Origin: Himantopus leucocephalus
Lineage: Eukaryota > Chordata > Aves > Charadriiformes > Recurvirostridae
Assembly: GCA_003993805.1 (NCBI GenBank)
Contig: RSEF01000001.1
Span: 183,467,847-183,531,846 of the forward strand
Direction: 5' to 3'
Length of the DNA: 64,000 bases
Shown: positions 13,485 through 26,030 of the stretch, one piece after another
Layout: each line of letters opens with the position of its first letter
How positions within the stretch are numbered: the first letter of the stretch is position 1
The notes under the pieces: model-generated
Told to the model about the DNA's origin: nothing
Seen by the model: the letters and a program-made list of their open reading frames with translations, nothing else
Databases searched by the model: none
Program-made: the position numbers and the translations under genes

Positions 13485-16400
13485 CCTCCCTAATGTGAGG
13501 CAGGATTAAGCATGCCTAGGAGATATCTGCCTAACCTCCACCTAAAAACTTGCAGAAATAGGCATTTCACAGCCTCCTGCATAACTCATCTCAATGCTTG
13601 GAGAGTCTTTTTAGTTAAAAGTACAGTTTAATGCTATATTCTGTCTACCTGCTATGTAGGCAACCAGTGAATTAGGCACTTAGATATTCCTTCAGTATTA
13701 GCCCTGTGTGCTGGTCACATGGCATCTGCCACAGGCTCTCTCTATAGTTATATTATAAAACACATGGGGTAAAGCGCTGGCGCACAATTATCAATACTCA
13801 CTCCTTTAGTCATGCCAAATAGCATCTCCCAGGTACTGTCTAAGAGAAACAGGAGGTACCAGTAGCAATTTCCACCTGGCAGTACAAAGCAGGCCATCCT
13901 CTTTTGGAGGAGGGTTAAAGAATGGGGGGAATTTAGCCATAGGGATGCAAACTCTCTTGCATTATCTGAGGGCCAGAGAACGGGCCTGAATGTTTTGGGT
14001 TTTTTTTTTACTAATATAGTCCTAGCCAAAGGGAAAGGACATGTTTCTGTTAAAAAATAATTCTGACTAATTAATGCTATTCTGTTTTCCTGCCAACATA
14101 TAAGCATAAAATTAGCATTCTGTAAATATTTAAGATGAGATTACATTTCCTCTGTGAAATCACATTTCTAATCTGTTCCAAACAAAAATACACGCCAACT
14201 CCTTGAAAGAAGAAAAACCTTCACGCTATTGAACACCTGATTTATTAATAAAAAGAGCAATCCAAAATTAATATTGCTGTATACGAAACCTGAGCCTTTT
14301 TCCTAGTGCTGTCTGCTTCTGGGAATCCCGTGTACCAAACTTGAAAGGTTTAACCATTTCCTTTACTCCTGGGTAGCTGTATAAAGCAGCTGCCCCAACA
14401 AATCCCATTCAGTGCTTTCTCAGCAGGTTCACTATCTCATCTAACATTGCCAGAACAACACACAATGCTGTTCCATGAAAAGGGACACTTTTTTTTTTTT
14501 TTTATCACATACCAGTAAAAGCTGCCTTTTTCACAGGAGGCTTAATGGTGAAGGATATACTTTGTCCTGTTATATTGGTCTAACTCGACCACTGGTAAGA
14601 GCAGTGCAAGTCATGGCCTGCAGCCACTCTTCTAATCATAGTGCTAATTAGCTTGAGATAAAAGAAGGACTAAAACTTTGCAATACTCGGTGGTGACATA
14701 TCTGTCTGGCACCCAGTCGCAGGATTGGGTAGATCTGTGTTACATTGTCAGGTTCCTCTTGCACTTTAAGTGCTTGAAAATAGCTTTGCAAAAGCCAGTA
14801 GCCTGAACAAGGAGATGCAGAAAGTACTCAGAAGGAAGGAGAAGAGAAGAGGATGCATAAATCCCACCTCTCAGATAGTATGTCACCTAACTGCAGGTTG
14901 TAGTGTCTCTTAGCACACTCCCTTCCCCTTCTGGAGTCAAGTGCTCCAAAAGGAGTAGGAGTCATGTCATGTCTTTAATTCTTAAGCAAAACTAAGGAAC
15001 AGGGAGTGCCATCTGTCCTTGCTACTTCTCCCTCTCCGTGCAAACATGCATACTGTGTCCTGGGCAGGGGCTCTAGTGACAGGCTCTCTCGACAGGTGAG
15101 TAGAGGCTTAGTCTGTCTTCTTGTCCTGAGAAAGCGGACAGGAAGGGGGCCCAGAAGGAAGAATACCTGCTTTAAAAATGCCACATGCAAAAGGCAGGGC
15201 TTTTAGCAAGCCAGAAGCTTCAGTACATGAACAGCTGTATGCATATATTGATGCAACAGATACTTTGGCACACGAGGACTTCAGCACAATGGTAGCTATC
15301 AAGAGTTTTCAGGATTTCATTCCCATCTAAGTGTTGAACATACCCACATAATCTGTGATTTAAGTGATTAAAGTCCTTTAGCCCAAAATGCTCAATGATT
15401 TTGTGTGGTATTTAAACTATGGCTTAGAGAATTGCCAAAGCCAGAGGAACTCAGTTTGGAAAAGCTCATAAGAACATTCAGAAATTCACTTGTGTATGGC
15501 ATGACTCAAACTACTCTGATGACATTTGGAAATACAGCAATCACTTCCCAGCACTGGCAAAGTAACAGATTAGTAGCTACTCTCAAATTCCGCTGGGTGT
15601 TTAAAGGTGATATTTTCTATCATGTTGGAGCATCTGACATTTCATGTTTTCTTACCAACTAATCCCAATTTATTAAAGTCACCAAAGCAAGTGTTTTCAT
15701 TAAAATAGAGTCAGAACATCTCTTTTAAATAATTTTCAAATGAATTCTAATCACCTACAGTACAACCTTAAGTTAATTTTCCAAATATTTTGTTAACATT
15801 TTATAGTTGTGGGTTTCTTTGATGTCTCCTTTTTATGAACTTACATCATGTGAAGCTGTTGGCTTCACACTTTATACTCACTTTTTAATGCACATAATCA
15901 TCTGAACTGGTAGTTAATTTGTTTTTGATTGTTAAAACTTCATTTTCAAAGTCTTTTTAATCATTTTGAGAATGTTTTCTCCAGCCTGTTTACAAGGCAA
16001 AGGGTTTGATCCCTGCAACAAGAGATTTTTTAATGAAATCATTATCCCATTTAAAGGTTGTGACTTCCTCTGTCACAAGAGGTAGCACAAGAACATAAAT
16101 CACGAAAAATTTAACATGAGGCATATGGAAAAATATAAATGTTTTAAACATAAATTTGTAAACAGAAATGCACATACATTCTCTTACAGTAATAACGTTG
16201 TGGAATTAAGAGAATTTAACACAACCCTTTGCTTGCAATTCCTTGTAAAACTCACTCACATGCCTGTGATTTGTTGTTTTTTCAAGATGAGAATTCAGTT
16301 TTGAAGATTTGGCTTCAGTTTTGAAGGAATGTGAGCAGGGGCAACTCAAGCCTCTTCCCATATATCTGTGTTAGGTGATGTCTGAGTCATTAGGTCAGTC

Positions 16401-19400
16401 ATTACCAAACCATACACCCACTCTTGCTGACTATCATTTGGACAGAGGTTCTTTATCACATCGAATGTATGTTTGGTTCTTTTGTAACCAGCCTAGCTGG
16501 AAATTACAGACTTGTTTTCATTTGCAGTGTTACGATGCGTTTTTAACTTGGCATTTTTAACCACAGCAACAAACATCCAGCGGCATCCACTCTCGCTGCT
16601 GTTACTGCCTGGGTCTTCCTCTGCCCTTGCTGCCCTCCTCCAGCCAGGCATAGCTGCCATGTGGATGACAGCTACAACTTTAATAAACAGAAAAAGGGAA
16701 AGTGGAAGCAAGCAGGCAAAGAAACATCAGCTTGCAGCCTTGCCAGGCTTGCTCCCTTGCCTTTTGCTTTTCTCAGACTGGATGAAGCTAGTAACTAATG
16801 GAGCCTGCAGGGAAAAGAGGAGCACTGGGAAAGGGGGGCACGCTGGTCACTGAGGCCACCAGCTACTGCTCTGTATAAAAAAAATTCTGCATTGATATTA
16901 AAATGCAACATAACTCATAAATCGGAGCCCAAAATTAACTGCTTTGCTGCAGTCTACTGGTACTGTGTGAGCCGTCAAGATTGAAGCAATTATGTGCTCA
17001 AAGGAAATAAGATACAAGCTGTAGATTTAATGCTAAGTCAAAATTGTTCCTACTTTAGGACTGTCACATCTGAAGTTAAGAATCTCCCCAAATTCCCTGT
17101 GAAGAATAACCCCAGCATCTGACCTAGACAATGTCTCCCTAGAAAAAACAGCTCTAAAATGCAGGGCTGTCCATAGGATGCCATTAAGCATAAGGCAGTG
17201 TCTTCACTTGCCTTCATGCATCAGCAGTTAACTCATTATTCTATAGAGCTTTTGAGAAATTCCCCATATAGAAAAGAAAAAAAAAATTATAAAGTGTAAA
17301 TCCACCTCACTGTGCAGCTGTGCTAGCAGTTCTCAGTGGCTTAAAAAGAAGCATCATTGACAGGCTTTTAGAGGCAGCTGCATCCTGTCCTCTCAGCTTT
17401 AACGCATTGCTCTGGGTAGGGCTAGCTTGTGGGAAGGAGGGAAGGCTGCTGCTGCTGAAAAAGCTGGGGATATGAAGTAATCAAATTAAGCAAGAGGTTT
17501 AGGAAAAAACTAGGGTGAAAGGGCATGAAAATTCAGGCACATGGAGGTCTACTGAGCAAATAAAATCTTTTTAATACAAGAAAACTGCTGTAGTCTGTGG
17601 GAAAAGCAGAATGGGAAAAAAATATTTTGGAGCACTGTGTTAAGTCTCGAAATTGGACTTCGCAGAGGAACTTGGTTTATTACCTAATGAACCACCTGAT
17701 TATTTTAAATGGTACCAAAATATGCTTCATTTTAAATTACACTTTAGTTCATCTATCTTTTCTTTGTAAATCCAGCTCTTTTTAGGGGTGCCTCTAAACA
17801 GAAATAAAAGCCTATCAATTAATATATTTAACCTCTACCTGTTGCTAAGTGTTTCTGTGTGTACAGTAACTTGTGAAAATTTATGCTGGGAAAAAAATCT
17901 GTTTTAACCGTCATCTAAAAGTTGTCATTAAGCTCTTGAAATTGTTAACCTTGCTACGGATATAGTCATAGAAGGATGGCCTTTTATTTTTAGGTGAGTC
18001 TGGCATCAAATCATTGAATTATGGATAAACGTGGCTTTGATATTTCCAACCTTTTTCCAACCCTTTTAGGCTAGGCTTATTTCAGTGACTATTATAACAT
18101 TACATTATTTGTTTACAGTAATTGAACTGAGCAATCAACACAAAAACAATGTGTTTGAGAGCTTCTCCACTTGTGTTACAACAGTCATTTATTAAATTAC
18201 ACACAGATGTCATTCAACTCCTCAAAAGGACTGCCCTCAGGTTCAAGCCTGGATTACATGTATACATTGACATTCTATTATTAATGTTTCAGCCCTTTTT
18301 ATTTCCTCTTACAATATCAAAATGAATTTTCAGTTTTCTGTATTTCAACAGAATGAATATGGTCTTCTTTGGGGTGGAGACGGGGTGGTAGAACTGAATC
18401 ATGATTATAAAGTAAAGCATATTTCTGCTTCTAATTCAAAATCAGTTGGGAAATTTGACAACATAACCTCTTGTTTTTCTGGTTTCTCTGTTTCATTTTG
18501 TACTGCTTCAGTCCAACTCAGCATGGCACAGTTACAACACTAAATCTACTTTTGTACAAATGCAAGCACCTCCTCCTGACACTATCACCTACCAAAAAAG
18601 GAAACTAAACTGAGCAGAGGTGCCCAGACTGTAGCAACTTTAACTCAGAAGTAATTTGAGGAAATCAAATTCAAAGGCATTCCTTTCTTTTCTTTTTCAG
18701 CTATCAACAATCTATGTAATTGAATTTGCATAAACTAAAAAGCAATCTGGCTGGTATTAAAAGGAATCCCTTGCTCAAGAAACTCTGAAAGTGTGAAGAA
18801 CTAGTTTTAGTAAAACCATGACTAGAATTTGCAAAAAGTTCTGGAAAGATTCCTGTTGTGTTGTTCAAGGAGTTCGCCAGTGATCACACATACAGATGGA
18901 GGACTTCAAAGATATTACTTTCCCTTCTGAGTTTTATTTCCCTTGGAGGATTCATTCTGTGACAGAAGTAATGGTTAATATTAAAACATGACATACCCTG
19001 ATTTAGACCAGTGGTCTCCACTTAGGACAAGCTAGTACATGCCAGTAGTAGAACCCCTACAAAGCAAACTGACAAGTTCAATCACTTTTATGGTAATGTT
19101 GGATGGGCAAACTGACACTGATGGTAGAATGACTCAGTTTTTTTCCTCCTTAAGTCTGTCATGAAGTTCTGGCTAGATGCTGAATTCCAAACAGAATTTA
19201 GACCTAACCTGCCCCATACTGAGTAATGGGACTCTGCTAATTCTGGATAACTCTGTGATAGATACATACTAGAGCTTTTAAGAGAGGTTTCACATCTTTG
19301 GATGTACCTTCTGGTAACTGGAGGTACTAAGAGGACAGACACAGCCTAACAACATCTAAATGGCCAAGTGGAACATCAAACCAGCCACCAGTAGAGGAGA

Positions 19401-19469
19401 CACTTCTGAAAACAATAATTAATAGCTTTCTGCTGCTTTTCTCACAAAAGCAGAGAATCAGCATCACCT
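13485..19469. other. Non-coding interval
   Basis: No gene can be supported. A perfect splice-donor-like word (ACAG|GTGAGT) lies at 15092-15101, but no convincing exon sits before it. A 13-bp direct repeat TTCAGTTTTGAAG occurs at 16294 and again at 16314. A less AT-rich stretch at about 16560-16860 holds a frame of 113 codons with no recognisable domain. Confidence 0.6.
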
Positions 19470-19560
19470 GGGAGAAGTAAGAGAACGTAGGATTGGAACC
19501 CATTTCTATGGCTCAGAAATCAGTGGCTCCCAGGCCTCTGAAATGCTAGCTGTGGATCAA
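19470..19560 (-). mobile_element. Possible MIR relic
   Basis: A short stretch with GGATTGGAACCCATTTCTATGG resembles the reverse complement of the MIR tRNA-like B-box region (GGGATTCGAACCC). Only this part is recognisable, so the call is weak and the ends are estimates. Confidence 0.3.
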
Positions 19561-21574
19561 TGCTAGTCTCAGGAATTAAATCCCTGATGACTTTTAATGG
19601 CTAAAAACATCAAATACCTTTATTTTATCCAGTTTTATTTTAAAAAAGTCTTCCGCTGCCCCCTTACGCTCTAGATGAATGAGATATTTGTATGGGGTTA
19701 CTGGGTAAGCACGAAAGGAAGAAGGTCAGCACCTCATGTTTCCTTAAGTATTGAGTGATCCAAGGACCTTGTATCTCCTTGGGTGGCAGCATTGTCACAC
19801 ACTCCCCCTGGGGATCAGTAAACAGCCTGCCTTACTGCAGGAGCATGCAAACACTTTCCAGAAGGAGAAGAGGAAGCGCTGCCAGGGCATAAAGACCTCC
19901 CACACTGGGATATTATGCCTATTCCAAGCTAAAGTAATCAAAATGCCTTCAGCAACCATTGCTCAAGCAGTGCATGTCCTCCACTCTCCCTCCCAGAAGG
20001 CTTTAAGAGACATTAATTGAGTCATTTGTTTGTAAGTGTATGGATAGCATGGGATTAGGATGTATACTTAATGGTGGGTAAATGTCAAGATATATTCTCT
20101 TTAGGTAGATTAAATTTCATTCCTTTTTTTCACTGCAGTAAGTTATGCAGCTTTAGAGAAGTAACAATTGTTATGGATGCCGCACCAAGTATTCAGCCAT
20201 TTAAAAATAATGCAACATTTCCAATTTGCAGTCCCAATATACATTGGCCTAGCCCTATGATTTAAAAGCTAGGCCTTAATTGTCTTCTAGCCATTACTCT
20301 TAAAATGAGAAAACCCTTCCTTTCTCACACCCATTTACACTCTCTCTTTTCACTTTCTTAGCCATAGTGTCCTAGTGCCTGAGGTAATAATTTATACAGT
20401 GAAGAGCTACTACTCTGGAAAGCAAAATCAAAAGTTACCGCACATAAAGAAAATAGGGCTTCAATGAGAAAACAAACAAACAAACAGTATTTATTAGACA
20501 ACTTTTAATAGTAACAAAACTGGGAGACAGGATTCCTAAGCTCAACTGGCTATTCTGTGTCCCATACCAGGGGGTATACACAGTACTAGTGTGACTGGCC
20601 AGAGCTTTTATGGCTGTCACATACCTCAGGAGTATATGCCATAGCAGGTGATGTCAAATGGAAATGCTCTTACCCTTTCAGCCCCACCAGGAGATCCACA
20701 CCTGCACACCTCCACCATCTTGATCTCAGGGAAATCACTGTAAAGAAGATGTATCTCTAATTTACTTGGTTTGAGTTGAAGATCACTGGAAAGGCTGTGT
20801 ACCTCAGCAGGCTCTACAATACACCTTCTCACAAGGAATAAGCCTTCGCTTCACTGCCACATGCACTCCGAGTCTTCCAAGCAGGGCTCCTTGTCTCAAA
20901 CTGTAAGCCTAGTGGCACTATCAATACCACTTTCCTCATGGTCTTTTTCAGTTCTTGCATATAAGGCATGCATTGAATTTGCCCCAGGGCACGTGGAAAG
21001 TTAGAAAACTGTATTTCTGGTATTTCCCAACTGGCACACTACTATAATGTTAAACCACTCTATTCCTGAGTCTACCTATGCCACACAGAGGGAGTACAAA
21101 TCTTAATTAATTTATGTTTGTAGCGTGTGAGCTTCTCAAAAGGAAGACACAGTGTAAGTAGAAATTACTCCTATTAAATCAGGTATTGGGGGAAATGATC
21201 ACACATTGTGGACTGAAGCTTGCTCCTCTGTTCTTTAAATAGAGAGAACGCAGGCAGCAACGTCAATGGAGACTGCGTTCCTCATCATACATTAGTTTAT
21301 TCATAAAGTTCAAGCCAAAATGAATTCTCCTGGCACCTGTTCTGGCACTCCTTGTTGCAAACCTGAGCTAGGGACAAGATCTACTCTTTGTAAGCGTAAA
21401 CATTTCCTAGGTACTATGTGTGGTCTCTGTGGGGGATGAATCAGTTGTCATGGGTACTTTCTGTTTACAATCCCACCGACTGGAACTGGCGTCTGCTACA
21501 AAAAGACAGTCTCTTGTTGAAAGCAAAGTACTTAGGAGCAGATCCTGGCTAAAGAGATGAAAGAACTTTGAGGG
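19561..21574. other. Non-coding interval
   Basis: Open frames are shorter than 90 codons and unrecognised. I see no named repeat and no RNA gene. Confidence 0.6.
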
Positions 21575-21598
21575 AAAAAAAAAAAAAAAAAAAAAAAN
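21575..21598. repeat. Poly(A) run ending in single N
   Basis: About 23 consecutive A bases end in an N at 21598. As at 2636, this marks an assembly break at a homopolymer. The true length of the run is unknown. Confidence 0.85.
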
Positions 21599-21795
21599 TG
21601 CAGATAAGTGAATTTATTAAGTAAATTAAATAATTCTAAAATTAGTTATCATAGTCTGGTAATTTGCCTCAATTGCCAAATATGCAGTTATTTTTCATGT
21701 TTCTAATTCTATGATTCTATGTTTTTTTAATGTTATAATGTTATTTTAAGTAAACTAAGTACCAAAAAAAGTATATGAATTCCCAATCATAATCA

Positions 21796-21915
21796 CTGAC
21801 TTCTTGTTTGAGCTGAAACAAGTCACTTAACCTTCCTACACAATGGGAAATAATAAGATGTGTTTGTTTAGAGTGGTGTTATGAGAATTATCTAATATTT
21901 TGCAGTGCTTTAGCA
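21796..21915 (+). mobile_element. MIR SINE relic
   Basis: Follows the MIR consensus order in forward orientation: AACAAGTCACTTAACCTTCC, then the ATGGGAAATAATAAGATG block, then GTTATGAGAATTATCTAATA and GCAGTGCTTTAG. These match the MIR blocks for 'gtcacttaacc', 'atggggataataat', 'ttgtgaggattaaatga' and 'aaagcgcttag'. It is one of the clearer ancient SINE relics in the window. MIR predates the amniote radiation, so it is old and decayed in birds. Confidence 0.75.
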
Positions 21916-23627
21916 GGGGCCGTCACTCTTCCAGTATGGCACTACCACAGAAAGCACAAAGGTGAGATCCTAAGTAAGTGTAAGTCTTATTAGTTACACC
22001 ATTAACGGTGTGAAAGTGCAGTGAGGATAAGTGAGGGCAATGATCACTTTGTGCTCTGTCACAGTGCTACTTCATGTATCATCGCTTCCTTTATCAGAGC
22101 GTATCTATCTCACTCATAAAAAGGGGTTCCAAGCAAACATGAAAGATAACAAGCAAGAATGGAAAACGAAAGAGGAATATTACACCCTTGTTTCCTTTCT
22201 CAGCTGCTAGCACCTCTCAGAATAATGTTCAGCTCACTTCAGTGTTACATTGTCATTTTTTTCCCCTTCCTTTTTCACTCCAGACTTCGTTTCTATCTCG
22301 GGCCTGAGCTGCAATGGCTTGGCATACTGTCAAAGCATTAGTATGAAGAAACCACAAATCAGCAGCTTCACTTGTATAGCATTTTTATTTTAGCATTAGA
22401 GCGACTGGCCATCTCTTCTATGGTTGCTAGGCAGAGGGAGAGAGTGTGTGCCTGTGGCTCTGCATATATGTGTGTACATGTAATGATGACGCCCAGCCAA
22501 AAATATCTGTGACCTTACCAGCCACATAAAAATGTACAAGTCACATATGTTATTGAGAAAGAGAGCTATCTCACTGCAAAGGCAAGGAGGGAGGGCAAGA
22601 AACACCCCAAATCCTCAGGAAACCGTATTCCTTAAGTTCATATCCCATATATGACCACCACCTAACTTTTAACTTCTGAAACTTATGTTGCTGCTCTATA
22701 TTATGAAACAAGTACCACAGAATTCAGACCAGTGCATAAGGTAGGAAGCCTGTCAAATTCCAGTTCACCTTTCTCTAGCTTCACAAAGAATTTTTAATTA
22801 GTTTATCCAGACCCTACAGATTACTTTGCAGGTTATTCCTTTCAGCACAGTCATCTGAGCAAATTTTAAAGAGATGCCACAGAACTTCCCTTCAAAGTGG
22901 ATTTTGAAAAGATTTATCAAAGTTGCACTGTCTTGAGATACAACTGAAACATTTTCTGTTTAGAATAAGAGAGAGGTTTCAAGTTTCCTTGAGGCACATA
23001 TTGTTTTCCATTGCTCATTTCTCCACACCTTAAAATGCTTGTACATATAGAAAGCAATTCTTGGTGATAGCTCCAGAGAAATAGTCAAATTGAAGGAAAC
23101 TGACGGATTCCTGGAACTAAAGGAGTGTTATAAAGCCCCACGGAAACGGCTCCAACTTCCTGTCCCCCACCTATAAATCCCCTAGGAGTGTCCGAGTTTT
23201 TTCTCTATGGCTCCCCAACCTTGATGGATGAGTGCAGCATAATCAACAACTTACAGAAAAGCTGGGAGGGGCTTTAATTACAAATATAAACATTACCAAA
23301 ATAAGCATAAGTAAAGAGTTAGTTTAAACAAGGAAAGCATCTATGTAGCAGTGTGGGAATTAAGGAATTAATAACTTTTCTGATATTGTTTGATTTTTTG
23401 TGCTCTGTCAGCTACAACACCATTAGCGTATTTGGAGAAGTTAAGAAAGCCTAGTGCTTTAAACAGAAGGATTTGCATGCATTTATGAAAATAAAGCACT
23501 GCCAAAGCATCCCTGTAAACTAATTGAATGAATGCACTGTTGCTATATAAGGTTAGCAAACAGCAGGACGTGATTCTTAGAGAAATGCTATGGTATCACG
23601 TTTTTGGACTATAATTATTTATGAATT
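21916..23627. other. Non-coding interval up to gap
   Basis: No gene or named repeat can be supported. A TG/TA-rich patch lies near 22445-22490. The interval ends at the 100-N gap. Confidence 0.6.
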
Positions 23628-23727
23628 NNNNNNNNNNNNNNNNNNNNNNNNNNNNNNNNNNNNNNNNNNNNNNNNNNNNNNNNNNNNNNNNNNNNNNNNN
23701 NNNNNNNNNNNNNNNNNNNNNNNNNNN
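23628..23727. other. Assembly gap, 100 N
   Basis: Exactly 100 unknown bases, the usual placeholder for a gap of unknown size. Open frames that cross it are meaningless. The flanks share no obvious repeat. Confidence 0.99.
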
Positions 23728-24239
23728 TGGGTTACTTGCAAGGAGTGAGATAGAAGGATATAAAATTTTAAAGAGAAGGTTTCCAAAGATACACTTTTGT
23801 GAAAAAGTAGAATCACTTGGGACTGCCTGCAGTTGGGAAGGTTAAAATGAATCAACTAAAACTATGAAGTTAATGCAGAGAAATTAAAACACATTAAACT
23901 ATATGTAGATGCACTCATTCTGAATTAAAATGTCTTTATTTTTTGTAGTTTAATACTCCCTTAAGCACTCTACTTCTCAATAAGAGTTTCCATATAGAGG
24001 CTTAATGGTCCTTAATTTAGCTGCATTAACTTCATACTTCTAGTTGTTCTCCCACATAGAATTGCCATAAGATACCTAACTACTGCATTTGCTTGGTGAT
24101 TGCACAGTTAGGAACATACAGGCATATCTAAGTGGTGCCATTTATAACAGCATTAATTTGAAGCTCAAAACTATTAATACAGAACTATTAATGCAAAACT
24201 ATGGACACTTCAAAGATTCTTTTAAAATCCGTACATCTT
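23728..24239. other. Non-coding interval after gap
   Basis: AT-rich, with a small local repetition of CTATTAAT words near 24170-24200. No gene seen. Confidence 0.6.
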
Positions 24240-24400
24240 TTTAAACAGTTCTCTTCAACAGGAGATCTCAAAACACTCTGTAAAATATGCAAATACTGTT
24301 GTTCCCATTCTTCGGAAGAAGTGAAGCAACAGAATTTAGGGTGAAACCCATAAAGGAACTTAGCATCATTTAGGTCTTCCCAAGTCTATCACTTCCTGGG
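24240..24400 (-). mobile_element. MIR3-like SINE relic
   Basis: Reads as the reverse complement of a MIR3/CORE-SINE 3' part. GGAGATCTCAAAACACTCTG stands for 'ggatctcaaagcactttac', followed by GTTCCCATTCTTCGGAAGAA and GTGAAGCAACAGAATTTAGG, which stand for the 'ttcccattttacag' and 'gaggcacagagaggtta' blocks. The order and spacing of the blocks fit. The ends are approximate. Confidence 0.65.
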
Positions 24401-25930
24401 TAAATGCTCAAATGAAAGACAGCACCACTTTATATTCTAAACATGTTTTGAATGAAACTGGCTGTGGTCATGACTACTTGCAGCTGTCTGTGTGTGTTAA
24501 GCTCCCTTGCAGAGCACCTATCCAGACCAGATCCCCATGGGATTTAGGCACAAGGATGCTTACTTTGTAAATCTAAATAAGGTAAAGTGCAAGTTGGACT
24601 GCTCTTCCAAGATAGCAATGCTTATGGGAGAATCCTGACAAAGAACTTTTGGCTCACTTGGGAATTTGAAAAACGAAAACCTACACCGCCAAATGTCTAA
24701 TTAACATGAAAATCATGAAATATGCTAACAAGTGTGAACAAAATGGCTGGTGAATATTTGAGAAGTTCATAATGGCATAGAGATGCTTTCCAGGCTTACT
24801 GAAAACCAGTCCAGGCTGGAAGAACAGTGCATTCTGGCATAATTAAATATCTCTCAGGTTGTCTTTTGGGAAAAAGAAAGTAAATAAAGGAGTTCAGTTC
24901 TACAACCCAATGGGACAATGCCCACTTTATGACAAAAAAAAACCCCTAGAACTAGCAGGTAGAATAGGTAGTGCCATCTGGGATTTTAGCCCCGTGGGCT
25001 GGCTGATGTGGGAATTGTGAGGCAGAGAGATGAGACAGGAGAAGATTTAGTCTGAAAAAAAGAAGGAACAGGGCTTCTAGCAGCACAAACATTGAGAGAA
25101 ATGTGGATTTCTTTTTGAGATTTAAAAAAAAAAAAAGGAAACAGTTTGTCTTAGATATGCAGAGGGAAGCAAAAAGAACAAAGATTACACTAAGGTTATG
25201 GTCCCAGGAGGCAGGAGGGATAGTGAAGTCGTAAATGGAGACAGAAGGGAGGCAGAGGATAGGGACTGAGGGGAGAGATAAGAAATGGTTTATGTTACAA
25301 CAAGTCTAAATGTCATGCACTTCTCTTCCCCCCTTTCAGCTTAACAAGTGTTCTGAACCACAAGAAACATGGATGGTATCAGGAAGGTAAGGTCTTCCCA
25401 AGGGACTACTGTCATGGTAGGATTATTTCTTTTTACCTCCCCAACACTGACAAGTGCACTTTTTTAAACAGTGTTCTGCTCTTAAATCATCTAATTTATG
25501 CCTTAATTCAGAGGTTTCAGAAAATATTTAACAAAGCAGTATTTACTGTAGATGCTGAACTTAAAAAAAAAAAAGAACAAAAAATAAACACCACAAAAAA
25601 CAAGGGAAGAAGCATTTTCAACTCCAAAGGTATGAATGTGAAGTAAGTAGATATATCACTTCATATGTATTGCATGATTGTGTAAGAGCAATAAAAATAT
25701 GCACCAGACAACAAACATTTTCATATTCATATTCATACCTGAACTCAAAGTTCAGGTGTACTCAAAAGCAGTTTAAACTGCCCTTTGCCCTTTACCCGTT
25801 CACTCGGGGCACATTTTCCCACTCCTCCTTGCCTGCAGGTACCAGTGTTCATCTGACCCCCCCAGGAAGCTTACGTAGTTCACTCAGCCAGAAGAAAATT
25901 ACTCTGTTTCGGTATGGTTTGTTTTCTGTG
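24401..25930. other. Non-coding interval
   Basis: Contains A-runs near 25120 and 25562 and a purine-rich stretch (about 25200-25290). No gene or named repeat can be supported. Confidence 0.6.
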
Positions 25931-26030
25931 GACTTGGCAAACAGCAACAGCTCAGAGAGGTCAGACAGAGCAGAGGATAGGGACTTGAACCTGGGGGCGA
26001 GGGAGGAGATACCTCCGCTGCCCAGATTTT
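25931..26030 (-). mobile_element. MIR-like SINE relic
   Basis: CTCAGAGAGGTCAGACAGAG followed by GCAGAGGATAGGGACTTGAA matches the reverse complement of the MIR core and B-box ('cagagaggtta..cacag' then 'ggattcgaacc'). A 150-codon frame that spans this region (25670-26122) is therefore likely a chance frame over a SINE relic rather than a gene. Confidence 0.55.

Noticed and set aside
13748..14107. 119-codon minus-strand frame
   Set aside because: No domain or repeat match that I can recognise; length is compatible with chance in 64 kb.
21246..21280. GAACGCAG / CTGCGTTC inverted repeat, possible hairpin
   Set aside because: 8-bp arms with a 19-bp loop are common by chance, and the stem is too short for a microRNA precursor.
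21707..21721. ATTCTATGATTCTAT, like a CR1 terminal repeat
   Set aside because: The upstream CR1 blocks (GGTTGGAACTAGATGATCTT and others) are absent, so the match is probably chance or too decayed to call.
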